Source: Chaetomium olivaceum (lineage: Eukaryota > Ascomycota > Sordariomycetes > Sordariales > Chaetomiaceae). From it: a DNA stretch of 64,000 nucleotides. Under the pieces are notes generated by a model. That model saw only the letters and a program-made list of their open reading frames with translations, made no database searches and had not been told where the DNA came from. The stretch spans positions 1 to 64,000 of the forward strand of contig JAYWVB010000003.1 of NCBI GenBank assembly GCA_039881045.1, given 5' to 3'. Positions 36,146 to 47,749 of this stretch are shown here, one piece after another (positions within the stretch are counted from its first letter, which is position 1; every line of letters starts with the position of its first letter). Made by a program: the position numbers and the translations under genes.

Positions 36146-38131
36146 GCTCCCCGTTTCGCAGTTGCGTGGGGGTGTGGAGTGCGACCGAGGATCGAACCTG
36201 GGACTCCTTTCCGTTTTGAAATGACAATTGACCACGGACCAGGACGGGGCCAGGACCAGAGACCACGCGCTCACTCTCACTGTCACTCCACGACATGACA
36301 CGGAAATACCAAATTTCGAATCCCATCACGGAAGCACTGGGCAATTGTCTTGAAATGACGAGTGGTCTTCCCACGCTTGCCGCCGTCTCTTGCCACTGCA
36401 CGCTAACGCACTGATCTTCCCCTGAGCGATCACTCACGTCCTGGCGCGGCCCTGGCGTGCCTGGTGCCCACGGTGCCCCATGCGCTACAAGGACGGCTGG
36501 GAGACGAGCTCCTGGCTTTTGCACGATCGACGCCGCGGCGCGGTCCACTTTAATCCCGAGCGCCATCCCATCCCATGACCGGACCCCCAGCCGCGGAGCG
36601 ATCCGGTGGGATGGGTCGGTCACAAAAGGTCGCAAGTCAGCGTGCCCAGTTAGGGGTTCCGTGTTTGATTCAGACAGAAGAAGGGCACCCACTTCCCTTT
36701 CCGACCCGACCCGTCCAACAATTGCCAATCTTGTCTGGTTAGCACGCCAGAATCCATCACCCGGGGCCCCGGGGATCTCAACAAAGACGGCGCGTTCGTT
36801 GGCGTGCGGTGATCCGTCACAATTCCCCATTCATCCGTGCCACCATGCGACCATGCCCCCGGTCACCCCATCGCCCCGTCTGTTTGTTGGCGCGTCGGAG
36901 GCTTTTGTCTTGCCCGCAAAAGCATTCCCCGGCAGGCAGATCCTGCACGTTTCATCAAATCCGAGAACCCTTGGGGTTTAGTGGGTTTAGTGGCTCCAGC
37001 CTGGCTCCAGCCTGGCTCCAGTGGGCTTCCAGGGGGGTTCCTTTGACACAGTTCAGCTGCTTTTGTTCTAGAAACTCCACTTCCTTCCATCGCCTTTCCT
37101 AATCCGTACAGAAATCCCCGACGAAGACTTTCGCACGGTGTGCTAACTGCAATGGAGCGAAGCACACCTCCACACTCTCTGCCTCCTCTCTCCAAACGCA
37201 GAAAACCGCCTTCCGTTTTGCTACTTCCCAAACGAGACGGGGCCAGATGCTTTTCTCCTTTTGTGTCGCCCGTCCCAGGGATTTGGCTCAGACCTTTCCG
37301 CTTTTGCTTTTGCCCAGAGATCAAGTTAACGGGTAATACATCATTTTTTATTTTCCTTTTTCTCTCTTTTTTTGCCCACTTACCGGGGGCCCTGCTGCCT
37401 TTTTTCTTATTTTCTTATTTGCCCCTTGGCAACAGAGCAAACACCAATCAAGCCAGCAAAAAAGAAACACGACAAAAAACAACCAGCAAAACAACTCCAA
37501 ACCAGCTAAGGCAATTTACTCTCTTTTAGCTGTCCCGGTCCAGGCCAGAGAGGGTAACTACCTCGGTACATGTACTTGTACATACATGTATACAGTCAGG
37601 CCAAGTCACCGTTCCCCCCACCTCAAAACGGGGGGGGGGGTTTCGTCCCCTCTCTCAACACACCACGTACACAGCAAGTGGCATCCACCACATCCACCAC
37701 CACCACCACCATTCACCCTCACGTGAGTGCCAGCGAGAGCATGTTGGTCGGTTGAGCTCCCCGGGAGCGTGATCCCCGTCCTCCTTCTCTCCGTTACTGT
37801 TCCCCGGGGTACCTAGCTAGTATAGTGTGGCACATCTCATCCCGGCTCCCATGCTACCCGTTCCTTCGGGACCGCTGCGGGAAGGGTCACTCACATCCCC
37901 TTCCCTCGGGCCCGGGGGAAGGTGAGGGCTAGAGGGGGGATCGAGAGGGATGGGCGTAACTCACGAACTAGTTAGGGTTAGTTATCCATGCATGCATGGG
38001 CAGGAGTTTACAAGTCAGTGCCGTGTTCCACCACGTGCCGTCTTGCCTCGCCTCGTCTTCCGTTGCTGGTCGCCAATCAGGCGAGGTGAGACATGCTTTT
38101 GCCGTGTGTCTAGGATTGGGATTCTCGGTCC

Positions 38132-38145
38132 GGGGGGGGGGGGGG
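38132..38145. repeat. Poly-G run
   Basis: A run of about 13 G bases followed by AGGGGG in noncoding sequence. Confidence 0.8.
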
Positions 38146-39430
38146 AGGGGGTGGCCTTGTGTTCGCTAGGCTTGTTGGGGACTTGTGGACTTGTGGATGT
38201 GGTCTGGGCGGGCAGATTCGGGCAAATTTATGTGGTGAGTTATCGGTTTTGGGTTGGGCTTAACTAACTAACGAACTAACCAAACCCCTTGGTGCGGTGG
38301 AGATGGCTGGACTTGACTAGCTGTAGTTGGCTATCCTTTGTCTTGGTCGGTTGGGGAGCCACGAGGGCGGAACGGCGGGTTCGTTCCGTTGGTGTTCTCG
38401 GTTTGCTTTCACCAAAGGGGGTTCGAGTTTTTGACACAGGGGGGTGGGTATGGTCTGGGATGGCGCGGATCTTCCACGGTGTTTTTTTTTCTTTGGAAAG
38501 GGGGGATGTGACGGATTGACGCGGGAGGTGGTTGGGTATCTGTAGCTGTCACATTGTGCTTGATTGTTTGGCCGGAAATGCCCGTCGACGTAGGGGAGAA
38601 CTGACGTGACGGATTTGCTGACGGTGACACTGACGATGGATCAGTTCAACGACAGAGCGGGGCGACGGTGAATCCAGGGACGCGGTTCACGCTAGTGCAG
38701 GATTTACCGTGCATAAAGGGGCCGGGGTTAAGAGCGCCGTGGCGATTGCTTCACAGGGACTGGGTTGCGATCTGGGCGCCAGGGCAAGGGGCAGAGTTTT
38801 CCGCCCCGAGGCATGGAGCTCGCCGTGCTCGGGCACCGTACCAGAGGGAAGTCCTGGCCGATCGGTCTCTCCGGGTTGGGGTTCGTTGTCCTGTGGCTTG
38901 TGGCGACCGGGTCCTGAGCTGAACGGACGGGTCAAAGCGGCCGAGGTGAGAGGCCGCCGGACGGTGAGTTCACCGGATAGACGCACGGTGTTGTTGGAGT
39001 TCTGTAATTTTTTTGCTTGGCAGGTGTTGTCAGTGTAGAATACGGAAGAGAAGGAAGGGGAGAGAGAAGAGAGAAGGGAAGCGTGAAGCGAAGACAACAA
39101 ACACTAACGAGTCGAAGATAGGATACCAGTCAGATTCAAACACATGCGTTCTCTTCTGTGTCCCGTTTATGCTGAAATTTGTCTAGGATTATAATCAGTT
39201 ACTCCTGGGTAAGGCGTAGTGTGAGGTTGTCGAGAACCTGGGAGTGGACGATGCACTTCCGGAGTTAACGGAGTCAAATACCACCGGAAAGCATACGGTC
39301 AACACAGTATTTGCTTTATTATGGCCCCTCTGTCTACCCGGCTTGATTGCTCTTGAATGATACAGCGGGTGCAGAAACGGGAAAATCTTCGGAGCTTCTG
39401 TTGGTCCAAGGAACTTGGTGTTCAACAGGA

Positions 39431-40200
39431 CTTTACTAGAAGATGCGGGTAGGGTCGAGACCCATTGAAATGGACCAACGTGGTCTGAGGATATTCGAGA
39501 TAAGGAGCTGCCTACTTTCAGCTGTTGGTTGTTTAGAGTTTTGTCAATGTTGTGGGTATAGTTACACTAACCCGAACTTTGCTTGACATAACGGAGGTGG
39601 TGACAGCAACAACTTCAACGACGAATTACGGATAGTCATAATGCTGTGAGTTTAAACACGTTACAATACAAAAACGACGAGAGCCACCACATGTAGTAAG
39701 GTTGCACATACAATGTCATGCAACTTGTCTTCGTTGAGAGCAGATCATAAGTGGAAAAGAGACAACCAAGGGGACAACATCTCGCACATGATTGTAGCAA
39801 ACTCAGTGCCATATTGAGTACTGAGTATTATTTTATCTAGAAAATCTCTTGCATCAAACTGACATGCCTTGTGCTTATCAACTGCCGCCTTGATCCTCAA
39901 CTTTGAACTTATGTGATATGACAACTGGATGAAGGTTAAGACGTAATCGTATTAAAGTCTTCAGTCATCTCCCAGGATATCCCATTGTCTCACAGACAGC
40001 ACTGAGAAGCGACAATTATCACCCACCCTTAACTAGGCAGTGTTGACCACTTGTACAGAGCGGCACTCGACGGTAATACATTGCTATCAACATGCTGTTA
40101 ACGTTTAGCAGGGCACTCGTCAGATACATTGTGGAAGATGAGATTTCCATAGCAGCCATTGGGAACCGATCATAGAAATTGACAAGTAAAATAACTTATA
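39431..40200. other. AT-rich, ORF-free segment
   Basis: About 770 bases with visibly lower GC than the flanks and no open frame of 60 codons or more on either strand. It contains many TA, TTGACA- and TGTTAA-type words. It could be a decayed, RIP-affected repeat, an AT-rich spacer or a regulatory block upstream of ARPC5. No transposase or terminal repeat is seen. Confidence 0.5.
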
Positions 40201-40675
40201 GTCGTTCAAGGTGCATTACCTCCTTCAGTCTCAAAGCGGCTTTCGACTCCGGCTCCGCATGCGGCCCCATCCCCGGCACTCCGACTATTTCCACTCAGTT
40301 CGGTCCGGGCCCGTATCCGGGGTGGGGCCGACAAAACCCCACACACAGCTGCAGTGCGGGGCTGAGCAGCTGCTTGCAACGTCAACCAGCAATCGCGGAC
40401 TTGCCAGAGCAGGAACCCAACCACCAGTCAGCGGCAACACACAACAACGAGGAGCAATCTCAACAGCGCAGCTCGACACTCGAAGCCCCAGAACAAACGA
40501 AGCTTCAGGCACCAACAGAACCCTTCCTCCCCGAACAAAACCCGAGTTCTCGTCGCCCGAGCGCACACCACCCCACCACCCCCAAACCGTCGAATCCCTC
40601 CCCCAACGAAACTCACACGCACAAACATCACATCACGTCACATAATACAGTCCCAGCAACGACGGCCCGCCCACC
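40201..40675. promoter_or_regulatory. ARPC5 promoter and 5' leader
   Basis: A C/A-rich leader without strong coding signal runs up to the ARPC5 start, which has an excellent context (CCCACCATGTC). An ATG near 40,258 would be an upstream start if transcription begins before it. Confidence 0.5.
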
Positions 40676-41432
40676 ATGTCCATCATCCGCGAGCACACGC
40701 AGGCGACGCTCAGCGACGCCTGGCGCACCATCAACATCGACGCGCTTGAGGAGGACTCGTCGGTCAACTTCGACACGGCGACGCTGCACCCGAGCACGGC
40801 CGACCCGGCCGCCGCGCTCACCGAGGCCGACGTCCGCCAGCTGACCGGCCAGGTGCGCCAGCTGCTGCGCGGGGGCGACGCCGAGGGCGCGCTGCGCGGT
40901 TGCTTGGAGAGCCCGGCCTACGGCGCGGCGGAGGCGGCGCGCGAGGCCGCCCTGCAGACCGTCATTGAGGTGCTGCAGAGTATCAAGGCCAGCGAGATGA
41001 CGCCCATGTTGCAGAGGGTCTATGCCAGCCCGGGGGGGAGTGAGTGTTTGGATGTGTTGATGAAGTATTTGTGGGTGCCCCTTTTTCTTTTCTTTTTATA
41101 TTTTCGTCGCGTTTTCTCTCGGCTCTTCCTTGTTCCCCATGCTCGTTTTTGTTCTCCCAACTTGCGACGCAGAAAGCTAATATCGGTACGTGCCGGGCAG
41201 ATACAAGGGCATGGCGGCCACGTCGTCCGTGTCTTCCGGCAGCGCGCCGCGCACACCGACCCGCGTGACGCCCCAGCAGACCGGGTTCAGCCAGATTGGC
41301 CCGCGGCCCGGCGCCTCGGCCGAATCGACCGGCGCCGCCATGAGCGTGCTGCTCAGCTGGCACGAGAAGGTGGTTGAGGTGGCGGGGCTGGGATGCATAG
41401 GTCGGGTTATGAGCGATTGGCGGAGGGTGTAA
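40676..41432 (+). CDS. ARC15: Arp2/3 complex subunit 5 (ARPC5, p16)
   Basis: Smallest subunit of the actin-nucleating Arp2/3 complex at actin patches and endocytic sites. Exons 40676-41070 and 41201-41432 give 208 aa; the 130-nt intron runs GTGGGT to CGGGCAG with AGCTAAT upstream, and the join restores MKYLYKGMA. Family-typical parts are the N-terminal ATLSDAWRTINIDALEE, the helical core (ALRGCLESPAYG, LQTVIEVLQSIKASEM, LMKYLYKGM) and the C-terminal LLSWHEKVVEVAGLGCIGRV. The protein is longer than the about 150-aa animal subunit because of a Ser/Thr/Pro/Gly-rich insert of about 40 residues before that C-terminal helix. It acts in the same endocytic process as the AP-2 alpha gene 3 kb away, though the spacing alone does not show co-regulation. 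Confidence 0.93.
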
Positions 41433-41743
41433 GCTCTTGGGAGTTATATGGCGTTGGGGAAGCTGTCTCATGGTGACGTTTAGAGCATCAAAGCAAGTCG
41501 GGGTTTATAGACATGGTGGCGTTTTGCTGTGAACTCGGGCATCTGCCAGCCATTGGAACCGACCATTCGGTATGATGACATGGGGAAGCTTACTCGCTGT
41601 GATATTCCGTTGTCGAGGAGCCTACGACGGCATCCGAGCCTGCTATGGCCCGTCTGGCGATTACTCCCTTTTGAGAACGTCACGATGGGCAACCAACATA
41701 TTTTTTCACACTACTCCTACAACCAGCCAGCTTCTAAGCTTAC
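41433..41743. other. Short convergent intergenic region (ARPC5 / NDUFAF5-like)
   Basis: A 311-nt gap between two stop codons facing each other; it must hold both 3' ends. No gene. Confidence 0.6.
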
Positions 41744-42864
41744 CTACTTCACCTCCAAGATATCCTTCAGATTCACCTCCCCGCTCCCCCTCTTCAACGG
41801 CTTCGGCTGGTCGCCCCCCTCCTTCCACCCAATCATGTGAATAATCCTAAACGTCGCCGGCAAACTCCCATCCTCATTCCCATGCAACGCCCGATAAATC
41901 CCCTCATTCGCTAATAACACATCCCGCCCAATGGCGCCCATCTCCCGTCCCAGCACCGCATTCCCCTCCCCCATCGCCTGCAGATCCTGCATCAGCGCGA
42001 ACGTATCCGGATAGTCCACCACAATATCCTCCACATCCACCGTCAGCATCTGAAACCCGGCCTTCCCCAACAAACCCCCAACATCCCGCACGTCCGCCAG
42101 CGGCGAGACGTGGGGCGAGATCCCCCCGCGCCGCTCCTGCTCCGCCAGCTGCAGCGACGTGCGCAGCTCAAACAGCGTGTCCCCGCCCAGCATCGCCCCG
42201 ATGAAGGGGCTGTCCGGCTTGAGCACGCTGTTGATCTGCGCGAGCACCCCGGGCAGGTCGTTGATCCAGTGCAGGGACAGGCTACTAAGGACCATGTCGA
42301 AGGAGGCGGGCTCGAAGGGGAGGGTCTCGTCGTCGGTCAGGACTTGCCGGGTCAGGTCTAGCTGCTGGTTGAAGGGGAGGGGGCGTCGCGGTGGAGGAGG
42401 GTGGAGGAGGATTCGGCGGCGATGAGCGAGGTGATTTTGTTGGCGAGCGGCGGGGAGGTTGGCGTGGCCGGGTCCGGGTCGGGGTTCTCGCGTGTTAGGG
42501 CGCGAGCGATGTTGCAGGAGTTGGCGCCGAGGTCGAGGACGCGGGGGAAGTGCCGTTTGATGTCCTGCCGTTTTTGGGGGTTGAGGTTAGCTTTAGAATT
42601 CCGTGGCATTGTCTGCGGTGCCTGCTTACCAGCAACCGCTCACACACGCGCATGGCCACCTCGTCTTTGAGGTAGTCGGCCTGGCGGGCTGAGCTCGGGA
42701 TTGGCAGCTGCCCGCTCCTTCTGGAGCCATTTCGAGCGGCTGTTGAAGACCTTGAACACGGCACCACCCGGGGCTTGGAAGGCGTATGTTCGCCGCGTGC
42801 CTGGAGGTGCGGTCTGTAACCGTATGTTTTGCGGCCGACAGGCTCGGGGCAAGTTCAGCCGCAT
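41744..42864 (-). CDS. NDUFAF5-type methyltransferase, mitochondrial complex I assembly factor, with two frame breaks
   Basis: NDUFAF5 is a SAM-fold enzyme in the mitochondrial matrix that hydroxylates an arginine of the complex I subunit NDUFS7. Exons 42864-42630 and 42564-41744 are separated by a 65-nt intron (GTAAGC, AAGCTAAC branch, CGGCAG). The start at 42864 gives an Arg-rich targeting peptide (MRLNLPRACRPQNIRLQTA). Visible parts are VFNSRSKWLQKERAA, YLKDEVAMRVCERLL, the SAM motif RVLDLGANSCNIARAL, FDMVLSSLSLHWINDLPGVL, LKPDSPFIGAMLGGDTL and, near the end, FRIIHMIGWKEG. As given, the frame breaks twice: an extra base at the GGG of 42686-42688 and a missing base at the GGGGG of 42379-42383 (plus strand). 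Mending both gives 351 aa with no other defect, so sequence error is more likely than a pseudogene. Confidence 0.85.
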
Positions 42865-43597
42865 TCTCGGGGTGTTGGCAGGCAATGGCCTGGCATTTCT
42901 GAAGCCAAAAGTTCGTGATGTCAGGACGGGATTTGGAGATACATGGAGACCTACCCTGGTCAAATCGATTAAATGGGACAGATTTAGGCCAAATATGGAC
43001 TAGCCCCCAACTGCCCGGTGCCACTGAGACAGAAACAGCACGGCCCATGCGGGGACTCGGGGGGCCATTGAAGATCAAGGGATGCAGCAACAAATGCGAC
43101 AGTGCTCTCCTCTGCTCCATCTTTTTGTGGACAAGCCGACAAACACGTCCCACAGCAACCCCTGAACCACCGTCGCTGTCGCCGACCATCTCGACGACTG
43201 CCGCGCCCATTTTCCGGACCCGATCCTTTTCGAACCCACGACGCGTATCGATTTTCCTCGGACGCCGAAAGGGAGATGCAGGAGGACAGGGCGACTTTTG
43301 CTCGGTGACCTTGCACGCGCACTCGACAAGGAACAGGTCTTCCGTTGCTCCGCCATCCTCGATTCTCCTGCTGCTTCGAACTGTTGATCTCCCCCGACGA
43401 TGACGATGATGTACTGAGGTTTCTGGTACATTTTACACCACACCGTGCAGCTGTATTTTACACGTCCGACTCGCCGGGTTCCGAGGGGGAAGAAGGACAG
43501 ATATCGAGAGGGAACATTGCCCAGTTTTGGGTTCAGCGCAACGCCAGAGAGACATCTTTGAGCTGTCGGGAGAGCGGGCTTTAGCCATCCATACAAA
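42865..43597. promoter_or_regulatory. Divergent promoter between NDUFAF5-like and AP-2 alpha genes
   Basis: A 733-nt gap between outward-pointing start codons. No strong motif or separate gene was found. Confidence 0.5.
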
Positions 43598-46500
43598 ATG
43601 TCGTCTTCGGGCCCAAGCGGTTTCCTGGGCCGGTCCAGCAGCAGTAATGCGAACATGCGCGGGCTGGTCCAGTTTATTGCCGACCTCAGGAATGCCCGTG
43701 CCCGCGAACTGGAGGAGAAGCGCATCAACAAGGAATTGGCCAATATTCGGTATGTTTGTCGCACCCCTGGAGTGCTGTCGCAGCGATACTGAACCGCGGC
43801 GTGTCTAGGCAAAAATTCAAAGGTTTGCGACTCCCGTGGCCGTCCGCGTCGGGCAGGGTGCTGACATGGTGTAGATGGTAACTTGAGCGGATACCACAAG
43901 AAGAAATACGTGTGCAAAGTGGGTGGCGCGATGTTGCAGGACCGGGACGTTGGCTGATGCGCAACAGCTTCTCTACATCTACATCCTCGGCTGGAACGTC
44001 GATTTCGGACACCTGGAAGCCGTGAACCTCATCTCGGCGACCAAATACTCCGAGAAACAAATTGGCTACCTTGCCATGACCCTATTCCTACACGAGCAGC
44101 ATGAGCTTTTACATTTGGTGGTCAACAGTATCAGGAAGGATCTACTCGACCACAATGAACTGTTCAACTGTCTTGCGCTGCATGCCATCGCAAACGTCGG
44201 CGGGCGGGAGATGGGAGAAGCGTTGAGCCCCGAGGTTCACAGGCTATTAATTTCACCGTACGTTTTGGGATTCGCATCATGTTCAGGAGACAATCGCTGA
44301 CTCGGGGCAGGACTTCAAAGGCGTTCGTGAAGAAGAAGGCTGCACTCACCATGCTCCGCCTTTACAGGAAACACCCGGGAATTGTTCAGCCGCAGTGGGC
44401 AGAAAGAATAATATCGCTGATGGACGATGTCGATCTCGGTGTCGGTGTATCTGTGACCTCCTTGGTCATGGCCTTGGCCCAGGACAACCCGGACCAGTAC
44501 AAGGGCGCATATGCCAAGGCTGCTGGCCGATTGAAGCGCATCATCATTGATGGGGAATATGCGCCAGATTATTTATACTACAAAGTGCCGTGCCCCTGGA
44601 TCCAGGTCAAGCTTTTGAGGCTGATGCAATACTTCCCTCCTTCAGGTATGCGTCTGGTTATATCCACATTCAACTTTCACACCGGTGATCTGACAGCACA
44701 CAGAGGACAGTCATGTCCGCGGAATGATCCGGGAGTCTCTGCAAAAGACCTTGGATCTCGCTTTGGAGACGAATAAGAACGTGCAACAGAACAATGCTCA
44801 AAACGCGGTGCTGTTTGAGGCTATTAACCTCATCATCCACCTCGACACGGAGCATGCGCTGATGAAACAGATCTCGTCACGCCTCGGCCGGTTCATTCAG
44901 TCGAGAGAGACCAACGTCCGGTACTTGGGCCTCGAAGCCATGACTCATTTGGCTGCGCGGGCGGACACGCTCGACCCGATCAAGCAGCACCAGGAGGTCA
45001 TTATCGGGGCCCTCAAGGACAGAGATATCAGTGTCCGGCGGAAGGGTCTCGACCTGCTATACAGCATGTGTGACTCGACAAACGCCCGGGTCGTCGTCGG
45101 TGAGCTTCTGCATTACCTGCAAAGCGCAGATTTCGCGATCCGGGAAGAGATGGTGCTCAAGATCGCCATCCTGACGGAGAAGTACGCCACCGATGTTCAG
45201 TGGTACGTCGACATATCCCTCCGCCTTATTGCCATGGCGGGCGACCACGTCAGCGACGAGGTGTGGCAGAGAGTGATTCAGATCGTCTCCAACAACGAGG
45301 AGCTGCAAGTCTACGCCGCCCAAAACATCCTCCAGTACTGCAAGCAGGACCACGGCCACGAGACGCTGATCAAGATCGGCGCCTATATCCTGGGCGAGTT
45401 CGGGCATCTCATCGCCGAGGAGAAGGGGTGCAGCCCGATCGAGCAGTTCCTGGCGCTCCAGAACAAGCTGCCCGCGTGTGGGTCAAGCACCAGGGGCATG
45501 ATTCTGTCGTGCTTGGTCAAATTTGTCAACCTCTTCCCGGAGATCAAGCCGCAGCTCATCAACGTGTTCAGCGTCTACAGCCACACGCTCGACCCGGAAC
45601 TCCAGCAGCGGGCTTGCGAGTACCTCAGCCTCGCGACCTTGCCGACAGATGACCTCCTCAGGACCGTCTGCGACGAGATGCCACCGTTCCCGGAGCGCGA
45701 GTCGGCTCTGCTCTCAAGACTCCATCAGAAACACGGCCGCACGAGCGACAAGAGAACATGGGTCGTCGGCGGGAAGGACGCCAACTCGGACGCGGCCGAA
45801 CTCACCATGGCCAAGCAGGGAGGTCTCAGGAGGACCTTCACCGTGAACGGCCAGGCCGACGGGCGCACACCGCAGCCAACGGGCACTCGGCGGCCAACGA
45901 CCTCGCAGGCCTCGACATGAGCAACATCGGGCCGGCCGAAGCCAAGGCGCTCAAGGCGCCCAACCTGGCCAGCGCAGCCCACCTCTCGCCCAACTGGGAG
46001 CGCGGCTTTAACCGGCTCCTAACCAAAGCCGACGGCGTGCTGTATGAGGACGGGCAGATCCAGGTCGGGGTGCGGTCCGAGTACCGCGGACAGATGGCGT
46101 GCCTGATCCTGTACTTCACCAACAAGACACCCGCGCTCATCTCGTCCTTCACCACGACGCTCGACCTCGACGAGTCCGAAAAGCCCAACCTGACCTGGGA
46201 CGTCAAGGGCCTGCCCGACACCACCATCGCCCAGGGCGCCCAGGCCCAGCAGGTCATCATGTTCGAGGCCAAGCGTGTCTTCGACAAGAGCCCCACCATC
46301 CGCATCAGCTACCTCGCCGGCGCCCTGCAGGCCCTCACCCTGAAACTGCCCGTCGCCGTGCACAAGTTCATGGACCCCGCCGAGCTGTCCGCCGAGGACT
46401 TCTTCAAGCGCTGGAAGCAGATCGGTGGCGCGCCCCGCGAGGCCCAGCAGATCTTTGGGCTGGCCGCTGCTGGGGGTGGGTCCAGGGCTGGTGAGAGGGA

Positions 46501-46910
46501 GATCACCGAGGGCTTTGTGAGGGCGGTCGTCGAGGGCTTCCGCTGGGGCGTGCTCAACGGTGTGGATCCCAACGGGAAGAACCTGGTTGGTGCGAGCGTT
46601 GTGCACACCTCCGAGGGCGGCAAGTATGGCTGTCTGCTGCGGCTGGAGCCGAATTATCAGACTCAGGTACGTTTACTTTTTCTCCAGGGTCACGTCTTTG
46701 GGAGGAAACTTGTGCTAATTTGTGTGTTTTCAGATGGTGCGGTTGACGATTAGGGCGACCGAGGATGCCCTGCCGCCGCTGCTGCTGAAGATGATGCAGG
46801 AGCGCTTGTCGAGGGGTGTGTCGACGGCGCCGGAGAGGTTTTCGCCGCCGACCGTGACCGAGATCTCGGATGCGTTCAGGGGTATCATGGTCACCACGAG
46901 CAACAGGTGA
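43598..46910 (+). CDS. APL3: AP-2 complex subunit alpha (alpha adaptin), with one frame break
   Basis: Large subunit of the clathrin adaptor AP-2 at the plasma membrane; binds PI(4,5)P2, cargo and accessory proteins. Exons: 43598-43749, 43809-43822 (14 nt), 43875-43918, 43968-44257, 44311-44645, 44704-46666, 46734-46910; all introns are 49-67 nt with GT/AG ends and correct phase. The adaptin trunk starts with MRGLVQFIADLRNARARELE and continues with YHKKKYVCKLLYIYILGWNV, FHEQHELLHL-like helices and VPCPWIQVKLLRLMQYFPPS. The ear domain starts at about residue 705 (HLSPNWERGFNRLLTKADG) and ends with EISDAFRGIMVTTSNR. At the GGG of 45861-45863, in the hinge, one base is missing: the trunk frame then runs to a stop near 45,920 while the ear continues in the next frame. 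Mended length is 991 aa, normal for the family. Confidence 0.92.
43809..43822 (+). other. 14-nt micro-exon of the AP-2 alpha gene
   Basis: Between introns 43750-43808 and 43823-43874, this exon supplies the end of an Arg codon, then QKFK and one base of Asp. Without it, the conserved run NKELANIRQKFKDGNLSGYH is not restored. Confidence 0.85.
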
Positions 46911-47749
46911 GGGGCTGGCTTTGGATGGTTTGTGGCTTGGTTGGGTGGGGGAGAGGGTGGACGTAGGAGGGAAAAGAGAAGAGAAAATGCATACCCTGGT
47001 TGCCTTCTATCTTTCTAGGGGGCGTAACAGTCACTCGCTCGGGGGTTGGGCTCGAGATTGATGTTGATGCGACCATGTGTCTGCGAAGTATCATTCGTTG
47101 GTATATCTTGGCTGGTTGTTGTAGCAACTGTAATGGATTACTCGTATTGAAGTCAACGATGGCGTCACCGTAATAGGTTCCTAACAGTAGGGAGTGACTG
47201 AGTGGCCGTGGGTGTGTGTGTTGCTACGGGAGTGTGGTCACCTCTTTGCGGGTTAGGGTTAACATGTCAAAGGATTCGAGCATGTGCCAAGGCGGCTCAT
47301 TGCCCCGCAGCGATGATCAGGCGGCCCAAGCTCCTGACCGGGCTTGCCAGGACTGCCAGGGAGCTTCCATGTCGGCATGTCTTCTGTCCCGGGAGGCAGC
47401 AGAGCTCCGCCTCCATTTCATTCGACAGCATCCATCTTGAGTAACTTGAACCTGCAACATCCGAAAGCTTCCCATTGCCAGAACCAGGCCAGGCTGCCAC
47501 AAGCCCCGGTTGCCTCGATTAATTGTTGCTTGTCATTATTCTCCTGTATCGCAACACGTACTCGCATTCGCAAACGACGCACCCATCATCACGCCAAACC
47601 TCCGACGTAAACTTCCTGGTTGTACTGTAACAGAACCATCACCAATTCGTCCTCTTCATCTTCCACACCATCAGACGCACGCAGCCCCGCACTCGAGAAC
47701 ACCCTTCTATCGTATCCGACGCACCCACCCCGTAGGGCTGACAGCCACC
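46911..47749. other. Intergenic: AP-2 alpha 3' region and PROPPIN promoter
   Basis: Co-oriented neighbours separated by 0.84 kb. The last 250 bases are C/A-rich leader-like sequence. No gene is seen. Confidence 0.5.

Larger units (their letters stand above)
33118..39430. other. Gene-poor interval, middle part
   Basis: About 6 kb without a recognised gene. The longest frames (288 codons from 33,470 on plus; 246 codons from 36,830 on minus) have no family motif and the second runs into a (CCAT)n tract. Simple repeats include (CCAT)n at about 36,098-36,145, poly-G at about 37,631 and poly-G at about 38,132. Several T-rich pyrimidine tracts could be leaders of unannotated RNAs. Confidence 0.5.

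Noticed and set aside
36181..36206. GGATCGAACCTGGGACTCC, similar to a reverse-strand tRNA T arm
   Set aside because: No acceptor stem, anticodon arm or correct T-stem pairing could be built around it.
36090..36830. 246-codon minus-strand frame
   Set aside because: Ends inside a (CCAT)n repeat giving a Gly-Trp-Met-Asp repeat; no family features.
37971..37982. TTAGGGTTAG telomere-like words (also near 31,120 and 47,250)
   Set aside because: Single, isolated units inside the chromosome; too short for telomeric arrays.
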